Positions 57,861 to 64,000 of a stretch of DNA of 64,000 nt are shown piece by piece; within the stretch, counting starts at the first letter, position 1; the number at the start of each line of letters is the position of its first letter. The notes under the pieces were generated by a model, which saw nothing but the letters and a program-made list of their open reading frames with translations, had not been told where the DNA came from and made no database searches. A program made the translations under genes and the position numbers. This DNA comes from Pseudoalteromonas sp. '520P1 No. 423' (GTDB lineage: Bacteria; Pseudomonadota; Gammaproteobacteria; Enterobacterales; Alteromonadaceae). The DNA is taken from positions 62,001 to 126,000 of the forward strand of contig NZ_BBZB01000001.1 in NCBI RefSeq assembly GCF_001269985.1, written 5' to 3'.

Positions 57861-58970
57861 ATGTTCTCTAATGATGCAATTAATAATAAAAATATACATT
57901 CTTCTGAATTATTACATTCTGCTTGGAAAAATCTAACAACCTCTGTCATTTTGCTCAACCAAGATTTGATCGTCATTTACGCCAATGAAAGTGCAAAAGA
58001 GCTATTTGCTTTAGGCGAAAAGCGATTTATAAGACAAGAATTTAACGCCTTATTTAGTCACCATACAATTGATGTATCAAGAATATGCAGCCACACATTA
58101 GAGCAAGGTATAGATTGCCATCAGCATAGAGCTGACGTGGTTTTTATAGATTCTCGACATGCCAAAATTGCGTTAAGTTCTCGATTAATTACCGATGATG
58201 ATCAAAGTCTCATTTTATTAGAGTGTCGTCGATTAGATGAAGAAATAAAACACGATCAAGCGTCGCATCAGATGCATCAACATATTGCAGCGCGTACCTT
58301 AATTAGAGGATTAGCCCATGAAATCAAAAACCCTTTAGGTGGTATTCGTGGAGCGGCGCAGTTATTGCAGTATGAAACTTATCAGAGTGAACGTGATGAA
58401 TGCACCAATCTCATCATAGAGCAAACTGATAGGTTAACAGAATTGGTCGATCGATTATTAGGACCAAATCAATTACTGAAAAAAACAGATTGTAATATTC
58501 ATCAAACGTTAGAATCTGTTATTAAGTTAGCCATGTTAGAAAATCATAATCATATTAAATTAATCAAAGATTATGATCCGAGTATTCCTGATATCAATAT
58601 TGATGAAGGAAAAATGCAACAAGTGGTTTTAAATATTGTTCGTAATGCCCAGCAGGCCATAATTAGCAATGAAACCCTTAATAGTGAACCAGGTAGAATT
58701 CTGATTAAAACACGTATCCGCCATCAAATGCGTGTTCATAACAAATCAATGAAAAACGCATTACAGATACAAATATTAGATAATGGTCCTGGGATAGATC
58801 AAGATCTAATAGAAACAATATTTTTTCCTATGGTGACCAATAAAGAAGGCGGTTCAGGTTTAGGGTTATCGATTGCACAAACATTAATTGACCAACACAA
58901 TGGTTACATAGATTGTGAAAGTTGGCCTGGACATACAGAGTTTAATATATATTTGCCTTTAAGCTTGTAA
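57861..58970 (+). CDS. glnL: Nitrogen regulation sensor histidine kinase NtrB
   Basis: Cytoplasmic kinase/phosphatase that sets the phosphorylation of NtrC under control of PII. The 369 residues have an N-terminal PAS domain (about 20-125), the phospho-acceptor H153 in GLAHEIKNPLGGIRGAAQLL, an N box (QQVVLNIVRNAQQAI) and the G boxes DNGPGID and GGSGLGLSIAQ. No membrane segment is present, as expected for NtrB. The ATG at 57861 opens the frame. It lies 61 bases ahead of glnG. Confidence 0.95.
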   Translation: MFSNDAINNKNIHSSELLHSAWKNLTTSVILLNQDLIVIYANESAKELFALGEKRFIRQEFNALFSHHTIDVSRICSHTLEQGIDCHQHRADVVFIDSRHAKIALSSRLITDDDQSLILLECRRLDEEIKHDQASHQMHQHIAARTLIRGLAHEIKNPLGGIRGAAQLLQYETYQSERDECTNLIIEQTDRLTELVDRLLGPNQLLKKTDCNIHQTLESVIKLAMLENHNHIKLIKDYDPSIPDINIDEGKMQQVVLNIVRNAQQAIISNETLNSEPGRILIKTRIRHQMRVHNKSMKNALQIQILDNGPGIDQDLIETIFFPMVTNKEGGSGLGLSIAQTLIDQHNGYIDCESWPGHTEFNIYLPLSL

Positions 58971-59031
58971 GCACATACATATTATAAAAATAATAAACAA
59001 ATAAATTCCTAGCTACAAAAAGGAAATAAAG

Positions 59032-60417
59032 ATGAAAACAGTTTGGCTCGTTGACGACGACGCATCTATTCGGTTTGTATTAGAAAAAGCATTAACCCGT
59101 GCAGGATTTCATGCTGAGAGTTTTTCTAATGCAGAAGATGTTTTACAAGCCTTAGAATATAGTCAGCCTACCGTATTGGTTTCTGATGTGCGCATGCCTG
59201 GCATGGATGGTATGACATTATTAGAGGGTATAGTGCAAGATAATCCGGGACTACCTGTGATCATCATGACTGCGCACTCTGACCTAGATTCAGCAGTGCA
59301 AGCATTTCAAAAAGGCGCTTTTGAGTACTTAGCAAAACCTTTTGACTTAAATGAAGCAATCGCATTAGTAGAAAGTGCCTATAGAGCAAATAGCCGTATT
59401 AAAGTAAAAGTCAAAAAAGAGCCTAAAAAAACCCCCGACATCATAGGTGAAGCACCTGCTATGCAAGAAGTTTTTCGTGCTATCGGAAAACTATCAGCAT
59501 CCAGTATGAGTGTACTTATTAATGGTGAGTCAGGTACAGGTAAAGAGCTCGTCGCTGGTGCATTACATAATCACAGCCCGCGTCGAGAAAAAGAGTTTAT
59601 CGCTTTAAATATGGCCGCTATTCCTAAAGAACTGGTTGAGTCAGAGCTTTTTGGTCATGAAAAAGGCGCATTTACAGGTGCCGATAGCGTACGTAAAGGC
59701 CGTTTTGAACAAGCTAATGGTGGCACACTATTTTTAGATGAAATAGGTGATATGCCACTTGATGTGCAAACCCGTTTATTAAGAGTGCTTTCAGATGGTG
59801 AATTTTATCGCGTAGGTGGTCATCAAAGCATTAAAGTAGATGTGCGTATTATTGCCGCGACTCATCAAAATTTAGAAGATCTAGTACTAAAAGGGCAATT
59901 TAGAGATGATTTATTTCACCGTTTAAATGTTGTTAGATTAAAGCTACCGCCATTGCGTGAACGTCCTGAAGATATTGAAATATTAGCGCAAACCTTTTTA
60001 AGAAAAAGTGCTAAAGACTTAAAAGTTGAATGCAAAGTGCTTAGCCCAGAAGCAAGTAAAAAGCTGCAATCATTTAATTGGCCTGGCAATGTAAGGCAAT
60101 TAGAAAACTCGTGTCGCTGGCTTACAGTTATGGCGCCTGGGCAGCTTATCGCTATAGATGACCTTCCAGAAGAAATAACCGATGAACAAGCCATCATAGC
60201 AAAAGCAAGTTGGTTAGACGAATTTCAAACTTGGCTTGAAAGTGAGTTAAAGCAGGGTAAAGAAAATATTTGGCCACAAATTCAAACACAATTAGAAGAG
60301 CGTTTAATTAAAAGCGCATTAGCTAATTGTAACGGTCATAAACAAGATGCAGCCATTAAAATTGGTTGGGGACGCAATACCTTAACGCGAAAATTAAAAG
60401 AGCAAAATATTTCTTAA
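59032..60417 (+). CDS. glnG: Nitrogen regulation response regulator NtrC
   Basis: Sigma54 activator of nitrogen genes. The 461 residues contain a receiver domain with the phospho-acceptor D52 (SDVRMPG), an AAA+ domain with Walker A GESGTGKE at 165-172 and the sigma54-contacting GAFTGA loop at 212-217, then the Walker B region [13 protein letters not shown]. The C-terminal Fis-type helix-turn-helix is [32 protein letters not shown]. It follows glnL directly; an AAAGGAA ribosome binding site precedes the ATG. The NtrC dyad upstream of glnA is its likely target. Confidence 0.97.
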   Translation: MKTVWLVDDDASIRFVLEKALTRAGFHAESFSNAEDVLQALEYSQPTVLVSDVRMPGMDGMTLLEGIVQDNPGLPVIIMTAHSDLDSAVQAFQKGAFEYLAKPFDLNEAIALVESAYRANSRIKVKVKKEPKKTPDIIGEAPAMQEVFRAIGKLSASSMSVLINGESGTGKELVAGALHNHSPRREKEFIALNMAAIPKELVESELFGHEKGAFTGADSVRKGRFEQANGGTLFLDEIGDMPLDVQTRLLRVLSDGEFYRVGGHQSIKVDVRIIAATHQNLEDLVLKGQFRDDLFHRLNVVRLKLPPLRERPEDIEILAQTFLRKSAKDLKVECKVLSPEASKKLQSFNWPGNVRQLENSCRWLTVMAPGQLIAIDDLPEEITDEQAIIAKASWLDEFQTWLESELKQGKENIWPQIQTQLEERLIKSALANCNGHKQDAAIKIGWGRNTLTRKLKEQNIS

Positions 60418-60453
60418 ACAAGAGATTAATCCAGCTCTTTAAAATCTACTTCT

Positions 60454-60482
60454 ATATTCCTGATACTTTATATCGGGAATAT
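60454..60482 (+). terminator. Hairpin after glnG
   Basis: ATATTCCTGATA/TATCGGGAATAT, 12-base arms with one G-T pair and a 5-base loop, 36 bases past the glnG stop, followed by TTCGTTTAAC rather than a clean T-run. Confidence 0.65.
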
Positions 60483-60572
60483 TTCGTTTAACAGCCAAAG
60501 AAAACTGCCATAATGTTAAAACTGTTCAATTTTCCTTGTTTGAACAACCTCCCTTAAAAAGAATATAAATAC

Positions 60573-60902
60573 ATGAAGCTTATTGAACATATCCCGTTGA
60601 TAAAACAAATGGAAATCACTAACAGGCTGGGCTTTTTTAACAGTTTAAATTTAGCCGAACGACATGGTAGAGCTTGCAACTTTATTACCAGGTGAGTTTG
60701 TAGGCAAAGACGGCTTATAAACCAAAGTAGTCGCAGTATAAATGCGCGCGCTTTAGAAGACGCCACCTTATTAGCCATCACACCACAATCACTTACTCGA
60801 TTACCTGCAGTGATCCGAGAAAAAATGATTTTACTTGTACACTTTTTAACAACACTTCCACCAGTTGATGATATGCTATACAAAAATAATGGATTATCTT
60901 GA
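60573..60902 (+). pseudogene. Decayed cyclic-nucleotide-binding-type protein
   Basis: Three pieces in successive frames look like parts of one protein. From the ATG at 60573: MKLIEHIPLIKQMEI, then LGFFNSLNLAER. After a frameshift near 60663: VELATLLPGEFVGKDGL. After another break and apparent internal loss: SRSINARALEDATLLAITPQ, SLTRLPAVIREKM, ending at TGA 60900-60902. The layout (a helical start, a P-G-E-F-V-G turn, then A-ALEDATLLAIT) fits a Crp/cNMP-binding beta-roll with the middle deleted. At least two lesions argue against sequencing error alone. The family assignment is by pattern and moderate. Confidence 0.6.
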
Positions 60903-61909
60903 TGAATAATAAAATTTTAAGTTTAACAATACTGCTATTTTCAACTTGTTTATTAGCTAATGAGCCAAATAGTACTATACAGTTAAAATCTCTAGAGCAA
61001 GCTTTTGAAAAAAAACAATATCATGAAATCATTAGCCAAATCGAAGCTAAAAAATCGCCTTCATTTGAAGAATCATTATTCTTAACTCAGAGTTTATATC
61101 GCATCAGAGAATTTGACGATGCCGAAGAAATCATTTCATATTTATTAAAAAATAATGCTGAACACGCAAAAACGAATTATGTCTACGCTAGCGTTATGGC
61201 AGCGCAAGCACAATCATCTATTTTTAGCGCATTAAACTATGCAGGAAAAGCACTAGATGGATTTAAAAAAGCAGTAGATATTGAACCAAACAATCTAAAT
61301 TATCTATCTGCGTTAATGCAATTTTATATCAATGCCCCTTCAATCGCAGGAGGTGATATGGAACAAGGACTATTACTAGTAGATAAAATTAATGCCCTTG
61401 ATAAAAAAGAAGGTTTTTACGCCAAATTTTCCTACTATATGCAAGACGATAACGATACAGCCCTGAAGAAAATAATAGCCGAAGGTCAAAAGCAGTTTCC
61501 AAAAGATATCGCTGTTCATACAACGATCGGTCATGCCTATTGGGATGATGAAAAACTGACTAAAGCTCAAGAGTTTTTTATTAAAGCCAGCAAATTACCG
61601 CTCCAAAAAAATGCTAAAACCAATAAAATAGAACAATATGAAATAGACAATCATTTAGAGTCACTCTATTACACAGGTCGAATAGCCAATGAGACAAAAG
61701 AGCACTTAGATATAGGTATAAAGGCACTTAATGATTACATTGAACAAGTCAACAACCCTAAGGATGAGCGTTATCAATGGGCACATTTTCGTTTAGCTCA
61801 GCTATATAAATTTAACCAACAACAAGATGAAGCTGAAACTTTATTTAAATGGGCATATAACAATGCCACAGATAAGAAATTAAAAAAGAAAGCTAAAAAA
61901 CAACTATAA
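60902..61909 (+). CDS. Exported TPR-repeat protein
   Basis: A 335-residue exported protein with a signal peptide cut near CLLA-NEPN, then helix pairs of TPR type: FEKKQYHEIISQIEAKK, RIREFDDAEEIISYLLKNNAEHAKTNYVYA, YAGKALDGFKKAVDIEPNNLNYLSALMQF, AVHTTIGHAYWDDEKLTKAQEFFIKASKLP and RLAQLYKFNQQQDEAETLFKWAYNNA. Likely a periplasmic scaffold; no partner can be named. The frame also opens with a TTG at 60899, but the ATG at 60902 overlaps the pseudogene stop (TGATG) and is preferred. That overlap suggests it was once coupled to the decayed gene. Confidence 0.8.
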   Translation: MNNKILSLTILLFSTCLLANEPNSTIQLKSLEQAFEKKQYHEIISQIEAKKSPSFEESLFLTQSLYRIREFDDAEEIISYLLKNNAEHAKTNYVYASVMAAQAQSSIFSALNYAGKALDGFKKAVDIEPNNLNYLSALMQFYINAPSIAGGDMEQGLLLVDKINALDKKEGFYAKFSYYMQDDNDTALKKIIAEGQKQFPKDIAVHTTIGHAYWDDEKLTKAQEFFIKASKLPLQKNAKTNKIEQYEIDNHLESLYYTGRIANETKEHLDIGIKALNDYIEQVNNPKDERYQWAHFRLAQLYKFNQQQDEAETLFKWAYNNATDKKLKKKAKKQL

Positions 61910-61937
61910 TTTAGAATAATGAGTAGGAGGCAACAAA

Positions 61938-62216
61938 ATGAATTTGCACTTAATAAAACCAGTGATTTTAATAATCGCCTTTATGATTTCAGGTTGCCTT
62001 AGCACATCGCCATCTCATATTCGAAATACCGAAATTAATAACTGTTTAATGCATGTGAGTGCACTAGAAGATAGCGCTATTCCACCAGACAATTCAGATA
62101 TTAAAAATTGCCTCGCATTAAATGAGGTTGATAAAGCGATAGAGTTAGATACTAAAGAAAATGCATTAACTGAACTGGCTATTGAGGTATTAGTTATGGC
62201 ATTAAGTGAGCTCTAA
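61938..62216 (+). CDS. Small lipoprotein (92 aa)
   Basis: A signal peptide with lipobox ISGC (cysteine near residue 20) is followed by about 70 mostly helical residues containing two further cysteines (NNCLMHV, KNCLALNE) and no known domain. A strong AGGAGG ribosome binding site is 8 bases before the ATG. It lies 28 bases downstream of the TPR gene, so the two probably form an operon; the role is unknown. Confidence 0.75.
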   Translation: MNLHLIKPVILIIAFMISGCLSTSPSHIRNTEINNCLMHVSALEDSAIPPDNSDIKNCLALNEVDKAIELDTKENALTELAIEVLVMALSEL

Positions 62217-62217
62217 G

Positions 62218-62246
62218 AGTCATTTAAATTAGTTTTCTAAATGACT
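62218..62246. terminator. Hairpin between convergent genes
   Basis: AGTCATTTA/TAAATGACT, 9-bp perfect arms with an 11-base loop, placed right after the small lipoprotein gene and 24 bases before the yacL end. Confidence 0.7.
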
Positions 62247-62269
62247 TTATATACGAATCGAGCAATAAA

Positions 62270-62680
62270 TTAGCGACGACGTTTACGCGTATTATCAATT
62301 ACAAAATCACGCCACGCTTCAAGCATATCTAAAAAATCTTCAAAACCACAACCAGCGGATAAACCATTTTCATCAAGCTCTAATGCATCATCTTCATAAA
62401 TAGATAAATCATGCTCTTGCTGATGCAGTGCATTCGCTTCAATTAAGGCTTCATAACGGTTTAGTTTTAAACTGATTTCTTTTCCTAAAACAAACTGCTC
62501 AGTAATCTTTGCAGCTTCAATTTCAGACATAAAATCAAAGATTTTTTGTAACGCATCTAAATCAGTGCCAAACTCTTCCATGAGCCAACGGCCAACAATG
62601 CGATGCTCATGGGAAAATTCAACTTGAAACCCTTTCCCCACAACATCTAAATCAGGATCTCTAATAAACTCATATTCCAT
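62270..62680 (-). CDS. yacL: YacL family protein (UPF0231)
   Basis: Conserved acidic cytoplasmic protein of unknown function. The start MEYEFIRDPDLDVVGKGFQVEFSHEHRIVGRWLMEEFG and the C-terminal CGFEDFLDMLEAWRDFV correspond to E. coli YacL (120 residues); this copy has 136, with a short central insertion and a basic NTRKRRR tail. It is alone between convergent and same-strand genes and has no clear partner. Confidence 0.88.
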   Translation of the reverse strand: MEYEFIRDPDLDVVGKGFQVEFSHEHRIVGRWLMEEFGTDLDALQKIFDFMSEIEAAKITEQFVLGKEISLKLNRYEALIEANALHQQEHDLSIYEDDALELDENGLSAGCGFEDFLDMLEAWRDFVIDNTRKRRR

Positions 62681-62795
62681 ATTATTACCTGGCTACTAAA
62701 TCGCTTATTGAAAAGGGGCTGAAGTATAATTGATTTTATTTTTTTAGTATATTTTTAGAGGAGAGTTTTTAAAAGGAGGTAATATTTAGATAATT

Positions 62796-62822
62796 AAGGA
62801 TAACCTACTAAAGGTTATCCTT
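62796..62822 (-). terminator. Hairpin downstream of the TonB-dependent receptor
   Basis: AAGGATAACC/GGTTATCCTT, perfect 10-bp arms with a 7-base loop, 17 bases past the receptor stop on the minus strand. There is no strong T-run. Confidence 0.7.
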
Positions 62823-62838
62823 GTTAAAACTCAAATAA

Positions 62839-64000
62839 TTACAGTTTATAAGATACTGTTAGGTATGCAAATCTACCGATATTGTCATAACTTGCAGAAC
62901 CACCACCAGTACCTCGAGTACCAAAAGGAAGTTCACGGTCAAATACGTTATCAACACCTAGTTTAAGATCTAAGCCATTATCCATTGTATATCCAACAGT
63001 GATATCTGAAATTAAGTAGCTTTCAAAAGTCATTAAATTACTAGGGTTTGGATTATCATCAAGTTCATGAGCTGTATATAAGTTCACTTCATCAATAAAG
63101 CGAGTACTGAAGCTACCGTAATAGTTATCCGTACTATAGTTTATTGATAAATTTGCTTGCCACTGAGCTTCACCAGTCGTACCGGCATAATCGTAAAAAT
63201 CAGTTAAATCATCTTGGAATGGAAACTCCTTACGCTCTTTTAAATAAGTACCTAAAAGGGTTGTATTAAACTTGCCATCTAAAGCTTCAAAGTCGTAACC
63301 AATTTCAAAATCAATACCTGTTACTTCTTGACCTGCAACATTGAGTACTGAGTTTTGAATTAATGATATTTCACTATTACTCTGGCGAGTAATCAGATTA
63401 CAATATTGGTTATCAACACCGCCTTCAGCATCAACACAGCGATCTAAAATATCTTGAGAGTCAATCGTTGAGATTGCATTTTCAAGATCAATAGCCCAAT
63501 AATCTAATGTTATCACTAAACCATCAACAAAACTTGGCTGATAAACAGCACCAATTGTAGTACTTTCTGACTCTTCAGGATCTAAATTTTCATTACCACT
63601 AACTAAACCTTCAATTGATGCAGAATCGTAAGTAGAATTAAAATCAGTAGCAACACCTAAAGCTGCACAGTTAGCACGACGTGTAGTACTATTCTCTAAA
63701 TCATTTAAGTTATCTGATTTACAAGGATCATCAACATTGTAAAAAGTTTGACTTGGAGCACCAAAAATTTCACCAATGTTTGGAGCACGAATTGCAGCAG
63801 ATTGAGTAGCACGAACTCGTAACTCTTCATTTACTGTCCAGTCTAAACCAAGTTTCCAGCTAGTAGCATCACCAACCGTACTATAATCAGCATAACGTAC
63901 TGCAGCATCCAATACTAAATCGTCAATACCTACAACATCAGAAATCAATGGAACTGAAATTTCAGTGTAGACTTCGGTTACATCAAACTCACCTTTATCT
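62839..64000 (-). CDS. TonB-dependent receptor (partial, C-terminal barrel)
   Basis: C-terminal part of an outer-membrane active transporter, about 387 residues visible; the plug domain and start lie beyond the window. Its frame is open to the very edge (DKGEFDVTEVYTEISVPLIS). The barrel shows AVRYADYSTVGDATSWKLGLDWTVNEELRVRATQSAAIRAPNIGEIF, the interior strands, and the terminal DNVFDRELPFGTRGTGGGSASYDNIGRFAYLTVSYKL ending in hydrophobic residues as TonB-dependent receptors do. Four cysteines occur in extracellular loops (DDPCKSDN, ANCAALG, DRCVDAEGG, YCNLITRQ), a feature of large marine receptor families. The substrate cannot be told from the visible part. Confidence 0.9.
   Translation of the reverse strand, partial: DKGEFDVTEVYTEISVPLISDVVGIDDLVLDAAVRYADYSTVGDATSWKLGLDWTVNEELRVRATQSAAIRAPNIGEIFGAPSQTFYNVDDPCKSDNLNDLENSTTRRANCAALGVATDFNSTYDSASIEGLVSGNENLDPEESESTTIGAVYQPSFVDGLVITLDYWAIDLENAISTIDSQDILDRCVDAEGGVDNQYCNLITRQSNSEISLIQNSVLNVAGQEVTGIDFEIGYDFEALDGKFNTTLLGTYLKERKEFPFQDDLTDFYDYAGTTGEAQWQANLSINYSTDNYYGSFSTRFIDEVNLYTAHELDDNPNPSNLMTFESYLISDITVGYTMDNGLDLKLGVDNVFDRELPFGTRGTGGGSASYDNIGRFAYLTVSYKL

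Noticed and set aside
60554..60883. A 109-codon minus-strand frame opposite the decayed gene
   Set aside because: The plus strand carries recognisable fragments of a conserved protein; the minus frame has no family resemblance and no start signals.

Overview
The window is AT-rich chromosomal DNA from a gammaproteobacterium. It is most consistent with a marine member of the Alteromonadales (Alteromonadaceae, Pseudoalteromonadaceae or Colwelliaceae type). The clues are an intact division and cell wall (dcw) cluster in E. coli order, an ilvLGMEDA operon, the typA/glnA-ntrBC neighbourhood, a methyl-accepting chemotaxis protein, a TonB-dependent receptor, and intergenic repeats of a kind familiar from this order. 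The genus is not proven. No tRNA, rRNA, CRISPR array, prophage or transposase gene was recognised.

Region 1 (1-14.1 kb, minus strand) is the dcw operon: mraZ-rsmH-ftsL-ftsI-murE-murF-mraY-murD-ftsW-murG-murC-ddlB-ftsQ, with ftsQ cut by the window edge. Most genes overlap by a few bases. A sigma70-type promoter and three GTGG boxes at exact 10-base spacing, which look like a MraZ operator, lie upstream of mraZ.

Region 2 (14.3-30.8 kb) is mixed. It carries a YceI-like protein, a DUF1285 protein, a GAF-GAF-GGDEF-degenerate EAL signalling protein, Rep helicase, UbiK, a porin, a chemoreceptor, a MITE-like repeat, beta-carbonic anhydrase, a methyltransferase, a membrane-bound AraC-type regulator, a secreted alpha/beta hydrolase and a serine beta-lactamase-family protein. 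The 5' end of the last gene is tandemly duplicated (127 bp).

Region 3 (30.9-37.7 kb, minus) is the branched-chain amino acid operon ilvL-G-M-E-D-A. It has a short leader peptide with nine consecutive Ile/Val codons and a strong attenuator.

Region 4 (37.9-46.5 kb, plus) has a TraB/GumN protein and a beta-rung DUF4097-like protein. A lysine riboswitch follows, controlling a four-gene cassette: dapA-like, dapD-like, a PLP decarboxylase and an AstE/AspA-like zinc hydrolase. The cassette looks like a divergent or specialised lysine/DAP route and is the most interesting system here. Outer-membrane phospholipase A and a beta-barrel gene frameshifted in a C7 tract come next.

Region 5 (46.5-55 kb) carries a FabY-like protein, a spermidine-synthase-like protein, a GhrA-like dehydrogenase, dtd, a prolyl aminopeptidase, a YihY-type membrane protein, a DUF2959 lipoprotein and typA. 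Two palindromic repeat clusters lie in the gaps.

Region 6 (55-64 kb) is the nitrogen-control block glnA-(DUF4124)-glnL-glnG with an NtrC site and a sigma54 promoter. It is followed by a decayed cyclic-nucleotide-binding gene, a TPR protein, a small lipoprotein, yacL, and the C-terminal part of a TonB-dependent receptor running off the window.
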